The translations under genes and the position numbers were made by a program. A stretch of 64,000 nt of DNA. Source: Adiantum capillus-veneris (taxonomy: Eukaryota > Streptophyta > Polypodiopsida > Polypodiales > Pteridaceae). Positions 42,347 through 54,111 of this stretch are shown here, in pieces (positions within the stretch are counted from its first letter, which is position 1; the number at the start of each line of letters is the position of its first letter). A model generated the notes under the pieces. It did not search any database. It was not told the DNA's origin and worked only from the letters and a program-made list of their open reading frames with translations. Location of the stretch: positions 57,114,753 to 57,178,752 of the forward strand of contig CM043959.1 in assembly GCA_014529385.2 (NCBI GenBank), written 5' to 3'.

Positions 42347-43957
42347 CTACCCCTTCTGGAGCTTCCCCGTTGTGTATTCTTGAAAGATGATCTGCTCGCA
42401 GATGGGTTTTACCCTTTTTGACCACCACTGTGAAGTCAAATTCTAGCAATATAATAAACCAGCGTACGATTCTCCCTGTATTGCAAGGTTTATTTACTAG
42501 GTACAAAAGAGCTTGATGATCTGTGAAGAACACAAATTTGTTTGCAAGCAATAATGCCGAAATTTCTTTACAGCATAAATCATTCCTAACCCTTCCCTCT
42601 CGGTGGTTGTGTAGTTCTTTTCTGCACTGTTTAACTGTCGGCTCGCATAGCAAACCGGAAAATCCATTGTTCCGTCTCCAGGTTGAGCTAGAATACTTCC
42701 AATGGCATATGCTGAAGCATCAATGTGCACATGGAATATCTTTTCCCAATCTGGTGCCTTTAGTACAGGTGCTGATATAAGGTTTTCCTTCAGCTTTTGG
42801 AATGAGGTTTCACACTCCTCGGTCCACTCGAAATTGACTAGCAACCGATACAGAGGTTGTGCGATAACCGCATACATGTATATGAATCTTCGATAATATC
42901 CGCAGTGCCCCATGAAGGATTGCACTTGTTTCGCATTAGTAGGCCTGGGTTCTACAATGACTTTGACTTTGTCTAGGTCTGTGGTTATGCCGTTTCGTGA
43001 GACAATGTGTCCTAAGATTCGTCCTTGCTTAACCATAAATACACACTTTTCCGGGTTTAGACAAATTTGATATGTTTTGCACTTTTCAAAGACCTTTTGC
43101 AAATGGTCAATATGTTCCTCTCCCAGAAGAGAGTGTACACACAGGTCATCCATGTAAATTTCTAAGAATATTCTGAGGTATTCCTTGAAAGCGTGAGTCA
43201 TTAACATTTGGAAAGTGGCTGGTGCATTTGTTAATCCAAATGGCATAACTCGATATGCATAAATCTCCCATTCTGTGGCAAACGCTGTTTTGTGTTGATC
43301 CTCCCTTGCTATTGCTAGTTGGTTGTATCCTAAAAACCCATCTAGAAAGGAATAAGCCCGTTTCCCGGCCACTCGCTCCAGTACATGTTCTGTGATTGGC
43401 AAGGGATAATTATCCCTTATGGTTGCTGCATTCACCTTCTTGAGGTTTACACACACCCGCAGTTTTCCATTCTTTTTGGGAACTACCACAATGGGTGATA
43501 CCCAATCTGTATGTTCAATCTCATAGATGAATTCCGCTTCCATCAGTTTATCAATCTCTTCCTTGATTTGTTTAGCAAATGTGTCATTATATGTATAAGG
43601 ACGTTGTTTGCTAGGTTTTGCATCCGATTTCAAAGGAATTGTATGTTGTCATATCAATGGATCAACTCCTTTGAGGTCTTTATAGGACCAAGCGAACACA
43701 TCTTTATACTTCGTAAGAAGTTGTGTTAGCTGTGCTTCCTCCTCAGGCTCTAAATCGTTAGCTATATAGACCGGCTGAGGCTTTTCACCTGGGTCTGCGA
43801 GGTCTATTTTTTTTGCATTTTCAGGCCCATCGTAATATTCTTGGTTGGTTCTCTCCCTGATTGGTGGTGTCATAATGATTTTTCTATCTTGGATAGTAAA
43901 TCTCCGATAGTGTGCTGGTACGTTCATGTTGCCTTTTCTGACTCCCTTTACCATCAC
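42347..43957 (-). pseudogene. Element A reverse transcriptase and RNase H
   Basis: 43649-43957 is the protease-RT linker (EEEAQLTQLLTKYKDVFAWS). After one stop, 42497-43633 is a nearly full RT: LMEAEFIYEIEHTDWVSPI, KKNGKLRVCVNLKKVNAAT, YRVMPFGLTNAPATFQ, the YMDD site (43145-43156), QGRILGHIVSRNGI and FMGHCGYYRRF. RNase H follows with all four acidic positions visible: HVHIDASAYAIG, TTEREGLGMIYAVKKFRHY, and in a shifted frame (42276-42653) FFTDHQALLYLVNKP and ADHLSRI. EGVDDDIPDAYLF closes the domain. The text is of the Tat/Athila side of Ty3. It is the best preserved gene of the element. Confidence 0.93.
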
Positions 43958-44115
43958 TATCTTCTTCAGTAGTCCATATCTCTCTCAAAGACCGTTTCAG
44001 TTCTTGGTATTTCTGTTTACGCTCCAGTTTGGTCCACTCTTGGTCTTTTGTTGTTTCTTTTTTTATTTTTCAGATTTTTGTGATTTTGTTTCGGTTTTAG
44101 CTTTTCTTACCTGTT

Positions 44116-44887
44116 TTATTTCTTCTCGCGTTCTTTCTTTTCGATTTTCTGAGAATTTTCCTGATATTTGATTTTTACACAATCCTCTGCTTTTACAAGC
44201 ATCAAATAGTGAGTTTTACCTTTTATCCTGGGCATCAGGTTCTCTCTCACTTTGTTTCCTGCTCTTTTCCTCCTATAGCGTTCTTGGCGTCTAGGGTGTT
44301 GATTAGCAAAATCATAAAACTTGATATTCTCGGCTTCATTTCCACGCTCACTTGAGGTGTCTGAACACTCATTATCTGCATCATCATTTACTTCCAAATG
44401 TTCAGAGGAGTTGTAAAACTCTTCTTGTTCTGGAGGTTCTACCGTCTCTTTTTCTGGTACAACGCTTACCATGTAATAGGGTAGCACATCATAGCCATCC
44501 TTATCGCAAAATTTTTGTTGTTGGACTGTCGGTAATGGTACAGACATCCAATGTTGCCAGTATGTGTTCCCATTCTAGAGGTTCCAAGGCATCTTCAGGG
44601 AAAGGTTCCGGAATATACTCCTTGTCCTCAATTGCTCTTTCTAAGACGCATTCCTCTTTTCTTAAGCTTCCACAATGTGAAGCTCCGCACATCCATAGCT
44701 CTTTTGGTTGCCCTAACCATGCTGGTAGTTCCGATCCTGCTATCGTAGCCGAATCAAACTCTTCCACTGGTGTTTGGTTTACATCTTTGTAACTATGGTC
44801 TTTCAGGTGTATTTTAGTTGTCGTCTCGCCATGTCTGAGGTATATGTGGTCATAGCCCCAATCTTGGACCATCTTCAGTTGTCGCAT
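44116..44887 (-). pseudogene. Element A protease C-terminal region and protease-RT linker
   Basis: 44501-44887 continues the first protease: after the ILG motif (about 44900, followed by a stop) it reads PFMRQLKMVQDWGYDHIYLRH, the usual Tat-type protease end. 44116-44547 is an acidic then basic linker (SDTSSERGNEAENIKFYDFA, RRQERYRRKRAGNKVRENL) before the RT. Frames overlap out of phase, indicating a frameshift at about 44520. Confidence 0.75.
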
Positions 44888-45070
44888 GAATGGTCATCCC
44901 AAGATTATCTCATAATTGTTCTTTTTGTCAAAATCGACTATTGCAAATGTATGCTCATACTCGATTCCACACGAAGTGACAATTACTTTTTCGAAGAGTC
45001 CTAGAGGCTTCTCCATGAACCCATCTGCCAATTGCAGCTTCATTCTGGTAGCCCTCAAAGCTGGTTTTCC

Positions 45071-46669
45071 CTATTTTCTCCAGATTTCCTTGGTGGCGAT
45101 AGCAACTCCCGCTCCACTGTCAAGAATAGCCTTGGAGACTACTCCTTGGAATTCTACCGGTAGCGTGGTGTTTCCGTCTTCTCCCTCGCAATATTCTCCA
45201 ACCTTATTCAATGGTACCGGCCTAGTGTTTAGGTTAGGTATGTCCAACTCCTTGATTCCTTCTTGGAGCTTCAAAGTGGGGTCTTTCACTCCAAATTTTT
45301 CTAGGCATTTTCCTACTGTGGTCCACATGTTTGGTCTTAACCTTAGGATTTCTGCTAACGTGATTGTGCATGTCACCGAGGTGGATAAAAACTCAATCAA
45401 TCCTTGCAAATCCATCACCTTGTTAGAAGAAAGTCTTTGATATGGGATTGCTCTCACTTCCGACTTAGCTTCATATTCTCCCAGGTAAGAGGGTAAAGTT
45501 CTCAAAGAGTCTGGTTGTCTGTGCCCTGAACTAATAGATCCTTGGTCTCCCCCTTGTGAATGTATCTCTAAGTTCATTTGTGATCTTGCCTCAAATTCTT
45601 CAGTAGGAGGTAAGATCACGTTCTTTTCTTCTCTCGTGCTATTCATGTGGTTACTCATCCTATTAGCCTCGTTGGCCTCTCGGATTTGCTTCCATAGATC
45701 ATCTAAACCGTTACCGTCCTTACCCATTTCTGCCAATATTTTAGGATGGACCCCGTCACTTGCCCCATCGGTGGTATTTGGCACTATGATAGGCTCTCCT
45801 CTGGACTCATAATCATTAGTGAGTCTTTCCTTTGTTTCTTCATGTTTCTCTAATGTTGGTTGGATAGGGGTTGGAGCTGGTGAGTCATGACAATTTCCCG
45901 GTTTACCCAACGGGTCTTCCATCAATGATTGAGCCGTCTCGATCATCTTTTTACACATATCCAACCTCTGTTTTTCTATTTTTGCATATGGATAAGTCAT
46001 CCACCTTTGCTCCTGGGTTTGGTTCTTTTTAATTCGAGCTTCATAAGCTTTTAGAAGCGCATCCAGCTGCTCGTTTACCTTGTCTGCCAGTACAGATCCT
46101 CCTGATCCTGCACTTTTGGGCTCTTCTATTTCCTTGGATGCTATGGCTGTTGTGGTGTGTGAGCTTAAGCTAGCTAGATCCTCTAACCGCTCCAATCTAT
46201 TCTTTGTATGTTTCAACTCATCGGATAGGGCTGCTTGCTCTCGTTCTTTCCTGGCTTTCCTATGCGCCTTTCTAGCTTTCCAAGTGCTTCTCTGATTTTT
46301 AGTTTCTGAACTTTGGGCATCGGTTTTTGGTTCTTCTACTATGGGTTCGTTCGTCCTTCTTTGGGCTTGGGCTCGTGTTACCACCTGAATAGGTATGATT
46401 GTTTCATTTTCCGATCCTCCACTAGAAGGTACTGTTTCTAACAGGTTCAAGGTGGTTTTTGCTCCTTTGCTCGGGTTTTTAGGGCAATCGGGAATCAAAT
46501 GAGTAATTCCACATTCTGGGCAATACGCATTGACTCTAATGATTTCATCATGAGGACAGTCTCTCAGCCAATGGTCTCCGCCACACTTAATAGGGTCCCT
46601 TGGGTTGTTGAGGTGCTCCTTGAGCCCCTCTTTGCTGGTAAGCTTGTCTCTGTCCGCCCATGCCTCCAT
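45071..46669 (-). pseudogene. Element A nucleocapsid zinc knuckles and first retropepsin
   Basis: A 532-residue frame. Near the start are two knuckles: one with its first Cys pair damaged (KCGGDHWLRDC) and one complete C-x2-C-x3-H-x4-C (CPECGITHLIPDC). A long charged, low-complexity linker follows (ARKAHRKARKEREQAALSDE is a likely coiled coil). A folded stretch DLQGLIEFLSTSVTCTITLA leads to the aspartic protease site KAILDSGAGVAIATKEIW (DSGA at 45110-45121). Gag-Pol processing is the expected job. The frame ends soon after the active site and resumes at 44887. Confidence 0.88.
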
Positions 46670-46756
46670 TGGCTATGAACAACAATGTTCGTTCATCTAA
46701 GCTATATCTTCCTTCTCCTGCGGCCTGTGCAGCAGTTGGTGGTCCTTGATTCCCTA

Positions 46757-48268
46757 TCATGCTCCATGGTTCTGGTGTCGAGGGTTCTTCCGGTGGATAA
46801 TAGACAGGGTTGCCGCATATCCATTGGGATCTTCATAATATGCATGCATAGGCACCAAAGCCTTTTCTTCTGATTCAGTTACCGTTGGTGTGTATCTTAT
46901 ACCAACTGGTCGTAAACCTGGTAGGGGTGGTTGTTGCCCCAACACTGGTTGTGGTCTTTCTACACCTACAGGTCCTGGTAAGTTGCCTCCTTGATATCTG
47001 GGCATCGGTGGTACTTTAGGGGAAGCTACTGGAGCTTGGGGAGCGTAAGGTCTCTCTCTCACATATCCCTTGTTATAATAACATTCCTCCGTCCCATGGT
47101 TTGTCCATTTTTGTTCATTAGCACACCACTTGGGCTGTTTAGCCTGGGGTTTGGCGTACAAGTTGATCTTTTTTAGCACTTCATCTACGAGATTCTCCTG
47201 GTTTACCGCTATTTCTCCTTTCAGTGTTGTTTTGGAAGACTTGCTCCCACTTTGCTGTGAAGATGAATCCTCATCAAGGTCCTTGAACTCCCCTTCTTTG
47301 TAGACCGCACAATTGTCCACAAGGTACAGAGCCTCCTTGGTCAACTCATTCAACGTCGTGCTCCTCTTCATATGTAAGTCTTTCTGGAAATCTGCATTCC
47401 TTAGTCCTTGGATGAATATCAGCATAAGTCTGGACTGAGTTGGCAGTTCTTCAACAGGACAGAACTTAACATATCTTTTTAGTCTTAGGGTTGCCTTCCG
47501 TACAGATTCTCCATCTTTTTGTTTGAATTTATGGATTTGTGAGACGGTATTATGAGCTATTCCCCTTTGAGATAATTCCTCAATAAACTCGTCAAACACT
47601 TCCTCCATCGACTCAAAGTCTCTACGCTCCACAGAGTCAAACCAAGTTGCAGCATCATCCTCTAGGGTTAGTCCAAACCCTACAAATTGGGTAGGAAAAT
47701 CTAACACCTCTTCGGCTCTAATTACACCCACAAAGGCTGCTACATGATCTCTTGGGTCTCTGTTTCCTGTGTATTTCTTGTTTACCCATTTTTGCACTTG
47801 AGAAGGTCTAATTCTGCGATGGTCTACAAACCTCATCATTGGATCACCCCGTCCAAGTCGGTACACCTCCTCAGGCCTTCTGTAATAGGTTGGTTCCTCT
47901 CCCAACGGTGCTCCTAAGCCATAATTTCTAACGGTTCTCGCTGGAGGTGGTTCATCTCTTAGAACTCGTTCCATGGGTGGTCCTCTAGGCTCGGTCGACC
48001 CTTGTGTCTTTGGCTTACTCTCTGCTTGATACCTTGAATAGTGTGGTGGTTCTTGCAAATCCCTGAGCCCTCGTGCGGCTTGATAACCATCTCGGTTTCG
48101 GTCTGGTTCCATTGTTGCACTCTGTCGAAGCCATGCCTGCAATGATGGCTGGTTTGCTGGTTGGTCTTGGTTGTTGAATGCTTGCGGTCTGGTGGAATGT
48201 GAGGTAGTGTCATACTCATCTGAAAATGGATTTGTTGACTTGCTTGGGGTGTGGGCGGCTCTCGGCAT
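46757..48268 (-). pseudogene. Element A Gag capsid region
   Basis: A 503-residue frame with a clear retrotransposon Gag (capsid) block: YTGNRDPRDHVAAFVGVIRA, GLTLEDDAATWFDSVERRDF, SMEEVFDEFIEELSQRGIAH and LMLIFIQGLRNADFQKDLHM, at roughly residues 165-305. The N-terminal third is polar and rich in Pro and Arg, and the C-terminal part is Pro/Gln-rich (APQAPVASPKVPPMPRYQGG). It forms the virus-like particle. A frame change joins it to the knuckles at 46669. Confidence 0.92.
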
Positions 48269-48432
48269 TTCCTCAGGGGCATATGCTGATGCTCCTGGAC
48301 CTGTTGCTCTTTCTACTTCCTCTGGGAGAATACATTGGTATTCTCGTCCGTATTTATCAACGAAAACTATGCCCTTCCCCGTAGCAGTTTCATAAGAGAA
48401 TAAGTAAAGAACCTTGTCTTTGCTTAGTTCGT

Positions 48433-49097
48433 TTACGTATGGTTCTTTGCTGCGAAAGTAAGAGACAATACCCTAACTCTCCTGTTTGTAGATTCCCACA
48501 TTCTTGTTATAAGTTGGAATCCTGGTTGTTTTCTTATCATACATAAAAATAGCTCCGGGCCGATCAATGTTTGGTGGCGGTTCTTGAGTTCTGAAACCAT
48601 TTTCCCTTTTGCCACGTTATCTCCATATCTGTTGTAATCTTCAGGGTTGCTAACTATTAAATAGTGGTTCCCCTTTTCGTCTCGGAATCTATCTCCATCA
48701 TCATACACTCGGATTATCTCCAATCTTTGTGCTGGCCTCTCTTCGATACAAATGCACTTGCGGCCTCGATAGTCAGAATAGACTAGGCTCCTCTTGAGTT
48801 TGTTCCCTCTAAGAAGATCACCGTGAGCCTGGAATCATTCAAAGGATTTTGGGAGGTGCTTCCTCCTCGCATAGGTCCATCATAGGTGAAACCTCCTGGC
48901 TGTTGACTACCCATCATGAAGAAAGATTTGTCTGACGAAGTGTCAGTATCACTACCTTCCTCAATAATCGGTGCTAGCGGATCTAGCCTTGCCTGAGTTA
49001 CACTCTCTTCGGTGGACACTAAGCTACCTTGGTCACCTGCCACCTTCTGGTCTCTAACAATGTATCTTCCTGATCTTAAATTCATCAAACTTATCAA
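48433..49097 (-). pseudogene. Element A Gag N-terminal part
   Basis: 48783-49097 starts MISLMNLRSGRYIV; MNLRSGR is a common start of plant Ty3 Gag. It continues acidic (IEEGSDTDTSSDKSFF) and Gly-rich. 48433-48723 has IIRVYDDGDRFRDEKGNHYL and SNPEDYNRYGDNVAKGK, with no known motif. Stops separate the two from each other and from the capsid frame. I take about 49082 (MNLRSG) as the likely Gag start. Confidence 0.7.
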
Positions 49098-50897
49098 TGC
49101 AATTTATCACAAATTCAACCACTCACCTGGCAATGGGTCAGTTTCTGCACAACTTCTTGCTTTGTTGCTGAATATACCTGTACACAAGCGTTTTTAGTTA
49201 TTTCGGCAATTGAATCAAAGCATTTATCTGCTAGAGGTTATCTTAGTAATGATTGGTATAACTGGAGAGTTAATCTCAACCACTACTGTATTTTATACAC
49301 TGCTGATGTTCTGGATTAGGTTTGCTAATCTGAAACAGTACTTCCCTCAGATGTTGGCCAATTTACGCGAAAAAGTCTGAATTCAGTCTTTGCTTTGTCA
49401 AATGGGCAAACAAGGTCCAAATTCACTTATGAAAGAATTTCTCGAACCCTTAAGCCAAATGGAACCTTACTGTCTAGGCCAGGTCAAATTTTCTCTGCAG
49501 TATGCCCCAGTAGACATCCTACACGTAGGATGTCTCCTGCTGTGTTTTGCCTGGATTTTTGCACTGTTGTTTCCCTTTGTTGTGTTGAGCTTACAACTGC
49601 TTTTACTTTTTCATTTGGACACCTATTAGCTGGTCAATGAGTCAGAAACCTGTTCCGACGGCCTGTTGATGGTATTGATCAGTCTAATCAACTCCAAATT
49701 GGACCAAAATTGACTAGCAGGCTTGCTTTAGGCTATATAACACCTTGCAATGCTCAAAGTCAAATTCTGGCTTCATTTTCTTGCATTAGACATCCTACGC
49801 GTAGTATGTCTTTTTCTTCAGAATGGCTTTAAACTCAAGTCTTAAGCTCCCCTTGAGTTGCTGATCACTTTGGTATACTCAGAATTCAGTTTGGAGTCCC
49901 GAATCACCTAGAAGACATCCTACGCGTAGGATGTCTTTTTGGCCTATTTGACCCCAGATTTGTCCCACAGTTTCCCCTTGATGTCAGTATTCCAGTGGAA
50001 TGCTTAGATTTTGATTTGGATGTCAAAAGTCCCAAACTTCAACTGTTTTTGCTTTTTTCAGTCGAAAGTGCTAAAGTCCACTTTGAACCCAATTTTCTTA
50101 CCCAAATGAGGTGAAACCCCTTTCAGTCACTCAATATATCATGCAAGACACACTCATGCAACCATCTTATGGTTTTGGTCTCAAGTTAATGTTTTGGCAC
50201 TATTTGGGTAGGATGTCTAGCAATTTCAGTCTATCTGGCGTTATTCTGTCAAGATATGGCCAAATTTCCCCTTTCCATTTGAAATTAGGGTAAACCCTAC
50301 CTTTTGAACACACTGGTCAACTCAAAATCCCAAAATTCCTCCCAGATTGGCATGTAGACATCCTACACGTACGATGTCTCCTGGCTTAAAATGAAAGTTT
50401 TTTCTGTCAGGAATGCTCCTGATGCTCTGTAGATATATCAGAAACACTCACAGTAACTTTTGGACTTCAATTAGGCTTTCAACCACACTTTTGTGTCTTT
50501 TACAATCTTATAATGATTCTACCAAGCAAGTGTACATGCATGAAATGCTCTAGATCTGAATCATGATGTCCTACTTACTCTACTCCTACCTATCATGAAG
50601 AAATGGTGATAATGGTTTTTTTGGTTGCTTTTTTGCCTCTTGACTCTCAAGCTCACCTCTCACCGCTTCTACCACTCCAACTCCTACTCTAAAACTCGAC
50701 TACTACCTAAAACTACCTAAGTCTACCTCCTCTACCTAAGTCGAAGGATCTAGGCTAGACACACGCTTCCTAAACTCCCTCTAAGACCTAGAGAGTCCTC
50801 CACCCTCTGATCCTATCTAAACGTAAAGCGAGACTCTTGGCAAGCCAAAGATCCCAATCCTCAAGGATTAGTCTCGGTCACCTACCTAAGGTTTTCG
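49098..50897 (-). other. Element A 5' leader with palindrome cluster
   Basis: About 1.8 kb without a gene. The 24-bp palindrome family (half-site AGACATCCTACG) occurs at 49512-49535, 49788-49811, 49913-49936 (perfect) and 50356-50379, with a half-site at 50208-50218. The copy nearest the primer site ends 536 nt from it. The flank TTGATTTGGATGTCAAAAG (about 50013) resembles the internal array (TTTAAATTTGGATATCAAAAAG). Near the primer site are pyrimidine-rich CTACC blocks. Confidence 0.88.
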
Positions 50898-50915
50898 TCC
50901 CCGGCAACGGCGCCA
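50898..50915 (-). promoter_or_regulatory. Element A primer-binding site, tRNA-Asp
   Basis: The plus strand reads TCCCCGGCAACGGCGCCA, which equals the 3' end of plant tRNA-Asp as I know it, one base from the LTR. Confidence 0.88.
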
Positions 50916-50916
50916 A

Positions 50917-51858
50917 TGTTGGACGGGTAGGCCGCGACGGACGTCAACACAGCGAGAACTCACCTAACAAGTAATGTCAGCTAAGGACGAAGCTCGACCC
51001 GCAGGCGCGTGGAAGCAAGCATAAGGTGTCAACCTACACTCGACCGACTCTTAACTAATTCCTATAGAGGTCTCTACCAATTGTCTAAGTCACAGCCTTC
51101 AAGAGTACAAAAGAGGAAACTTCCTACAACGCTTGCTAGAGCCGAAAACCCATCAAACACTTTCGAAACACCATAGAACGTGAAGAAGACCCTACTAATA
51201 CATGTAGGCTGATCTCCCTAAGGTCTATGAACCAAAATCATGACCCAAAACACCCAGTGCAGAAACACGTAGGATGTCTGGCCGAAATCTGCAGGTCTTC
51301 GTTTTCGAAATCTGAAGTGCCTTATGTGTATTTCTACTCAATGTGAACGCGTGGATATGCTGCAATGTGAAATCAGATAGCGTATGCTCACCCAAACAAC
51401 CGATGAATCTCGTAGAAGGAGCTCTCAAAGCCGCGGACCGTACGCGCGCAATGTTGGTATCGGCTCGTAGCTCTAGTCAAGGGCAACACGCTGCACTTCT
51501 CCGCACTCGATTCCGACCACCGTAGCACACGTAGCGTCAAGACGAAGCTCACACTCTCTCTCTCTCGTACACAGTACGCTCACTCACAGACTTCAAACTT
51601 CCTTTTTTAAAAATTACAAAAGGTTTTTCTATTAAGGTCAAAAAGTGGTATATATACCTTACAACTTCTCAAACCCTAAAGTTCCAAAATCAACTATCTA
51701 TTCAATCTAACTATCAAAACTGGAATACAATCTGGAAACTTCTGTAAGTCCCAATATTTACAAGGTGAAAAATCGGGTTTTCCTCAATGAATGAATAATT
51801 ACAAAAATAATAGTCCGCCGAGTAGTTAGATGTCGTGGGGTGTGTCCAGCTTCTAACA
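50917..51858 (-). repeat. Element A 5' LTR
   Basis: 942 bp, TGTTGGACGGG...TTCTAACA, nearly identical to 32083-33056. It carries a half-palindrome CGTAGGATGTCT near 51268-51279. Confidence 0.95.
51648..51657 (-). promoter_or_regulatory. TATA motif of the element A promoter
   Basis: GTATATATAC in the 5' LTR, repeated at 32809-32818. It is the only TATA-like word with suitable context for minus-strand transcription through the element. The start site is probably about 30 nt further along the minus strand. Confidence 0.5.
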
Positions 51859-52461
51859 GTAGGCTCACATAAAAAGCATTGTTTATGAGCCAATGGTTGG
51901 GCAACTTCAGTTGATAAGCCATCTCATTGGTTGGCTTCAAAATTTGAAAAGGACCATAGTATCTTTTTGCTAGTTTAGTCTAGTAATTTTGATGGCCCAT
52001 AGGATTTTTACACTTTGTTTGCCTCAACCTAGCCTTGGGAAACTTAATTAAGACCCAATCATTTTCTTTAAATGTTAAGGCCCTTCTGTGCTTGACAAGA
52101 GCAGCTTTTGGCCTTTGTTGTTGAGAGATGGTTATAACCTCCTTAATATTCTGGAAAGATTCTTGTAGGTCACGGCTATACTCATTGGTAGAGAAGATTT
52201 TTCCATGTACTTTAAGTAGCAAGGGACTTTTAGGTCTTCCCTTTATGATTTCAAATGGTGTTTTATCCATAGAAGTACTTTTCCCATTGTGAGAGTTGAT
52301 CTACTTTTGTAACATAAGTCTTTAGTAGATCCGAGAATCGTAAGATTGGCTATCTCACTTTGGCCATCCGTTTGTGAGTGACGACTATTGTCCATATTCA
52401 TGTACTCCCATGAATATACTAGGATAATCCAAAGATAAAATCCATGGCTATTCTCTCCCAT
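51859..52461 (-). pseudogene. Chromovirus 2 integrase, C-terminal half
   Basis: From GTAGG (51859-51863) the text continues exactly where the fragment ending at 32082 stopped. 51980-52270 has KTPFEIIKGRPKSPLLLKVH and NDWVLIKFPKARLRQ. 52243-52461 has SQTDGQSEIANLTIL (catalytic Glu), joined abruptly to GENSHGFYLW, so most of the catalytic core is deleted. 51864-51940 has EMAYQLKLPNHWLIN. Frame breaks lie at about 52260 and 51960. Confidence 0.87.
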
Positions 52462-53330
52462 GGTGAATCAAAAATTGGTAATGGTTGGAGCAGTCCAAGT
52501 TGCTTCCCTCTATCATACTTCATCTTTTGACATACTACACATTTTGAAACATAATCTTGTATGTCCACTTTCATGGTAGGCCAATAGAAGTATGTCTCTA
52601 CTCCTCAAAGAGTAGGTTGGATCCCTCTATGCCCCACATAGGGTGGAGCATGGAATTCATACATTACTTTCTCATGAAGAGATTTAGTAACAAATAGCCT
52701 ATTTCCATGGAGAAGGTAACCATCCTACAATGTGAACGGTTCTTCTTTCTTCCCTAAGGCAAGGGCTGACATTATATCCTTGAAATCAAGGTTAGTAGCA
52801 TAAGATATCTCATTGTGAGTTGCTATAGACATTGCATTTACTTTTGGTCGTCATGATAGTGCATAGGCTGCTTGATTGTGCTTAATGCCAACAATATGAG
52901 CAATATGAAAATTAAATTGCGAAAGAAATTTTTCCACCTCATTTGTTTGTCGAAAATCTTGGTTTGCATCATGCAGTACTTAAGACATTGGTGATCTGTT
53001 TGTAGGATGAATGGAGTCCCCAAAAGATAATGCTTCCATGTGTCTAGGGCATGTAGAATAGGTAGTAGCTCCTTTTGTATATGCCCAATTCTTTGCTCAT
53101 TGGAATTGAGTCTTCAACTCTTGTATGCTACGGCATGCCCTTATTGAAGCAAGACTGCTCCAAGGCAATCTCCACAAGCATCACATTGGACCTCAAAATG
53201 GTTTTGAGAGATCTGGTAGTGTAAGCACAGGTTGAGAGGCAAGCTTCTCTTTGAGCCTCTCAAAAGCATTTTTCTCTTTTGCAGTCCATGTATACTTAAC
53301 TTTCTTTTTTGTTAAGTCATCTAATGGTCT
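52462..53330 (-). pseudogene. Chromovirus 2 RNase H and HHCC region
   Basis: Homologous to 2310-3180. 52838-53023 has FILQTDHQCLKYCMMQTKIF and KQMRWKNFF (RNase H). 52500-52720 holds the HHCC region in broken frames. The QCDACGDC-like start of RNase H is at about 53160-53200. Several stops in all frames. Confidence 0.8.
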
Positions 53331-54111
53331 TGATATTTGCGAGAAATTTTCTATGAATCATCTATAGTATGCAAACATACCAATAAAGCTTCTTAGCTCA
53401 TATAGATTCCTTGGTTTAGGCCATCCTTTTACTATCTCTAACTTTGTTGGATCCATACGGATACCATCTTTAGAGATAATGTGACCTAAGTATTGAATCT
53501 CTTGAAGGAAAATTTCACTCTATTAATGAAAAGTTTATTCTCCCTCAAAGCTTGAAAGATTACCTCGAGATGTTGCTTATGATCCTCGAGAGAATTGGAG
53601 TAGATGAAGATATCATCAAAGAAGACTCCATTAAACTTGTGGTGGGGTCTAAAAACTTTATCCATTAGACGATTGAATGTGGTCGGAGCATTTGTCAAGC
53701 CAAAAGGCATGTCAACAAGATATTCATAAAGACCAAACATTGTGCAAAGAGAGGTATTTAATATGTTCATTCACTATCCTTATTTGATGATAGCCACTTT
53801 TAAGGTCAATCCTACTAAAGTAAGTAGAGCCTTTTACCTTATCAGACAGATCTTCTACCCACGGTATGGGAACTCTCTTCTTAATAGTAATCTGATTTAG
53901 TGCTATATAGTCAACACACATATGGTATGCGCCATCTTTCTTTTGCACGAATAGGACTGGTGAACAAAAGGGAGAGTAACTACACCTCACCATCTCCTTA
54001 TCTACAAGTTCATTTACTTGCCTCATAATCTCCTCTTGTTGAGCTTGAGAAACTCTATAAGGAGGCTTATGAGCTCCCAAGTAGAAGCTCTATCTTATGG
54101 TCAGCATCCCC
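53331..54111 (-). pseudogene. Chromovirus 2 reverse transcriptase
   Basis: 53724-54080 has PPYRVSQAQQEEIMRQVNEL, KKDGAYHMCVDYIALNQ and FSRIDLKSGYHQIR (first catalytic Asp present). 53486-53770 has VDMPFGLTNAPTTFNRLMDK and the FFDDIFIYS catalytic site. The two frames overlap with a shift at about 53740, and the thumb region 53331-53485 is out of frame again. Closest relative in the window is chromovirus 1. Confidence 0.87.

Larger units (their letters stand above)
32083..51858 (-). mobile_element. Giant Tat/Athila-like Ty3 retrotransposon (element A), 19,776 bp
   Basis: Bounded by LTRs 32083-33056 and 50917-51858 (both TGTTGGACGGG...TTCTAACA) and by GTAGG on both sides (32078-32082, 51859-51863). 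The minus-strand order is: LTR, tRNA-Asp primer site, palindrome-bearing leader, gag, zinc knuckles, protease, RT-RNase H, two HHCC domains, integrase, second protease, WxPK-repeat region, spacer, palindrome array, extra coiled-coil ORF, purine tract, LTR. The RT text (IYMDDLCVHS, WVSPIVVVPKKNGKLRVCV) and integrase (WGIDFVGP, no chromodomain) place it outside chromoviruses. The LTRs differ at roughly 3 in 100 bases by eye over their first 300 bp, so the insertion is fairly young, yet the genes have many stops. Confidence 0.92.
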
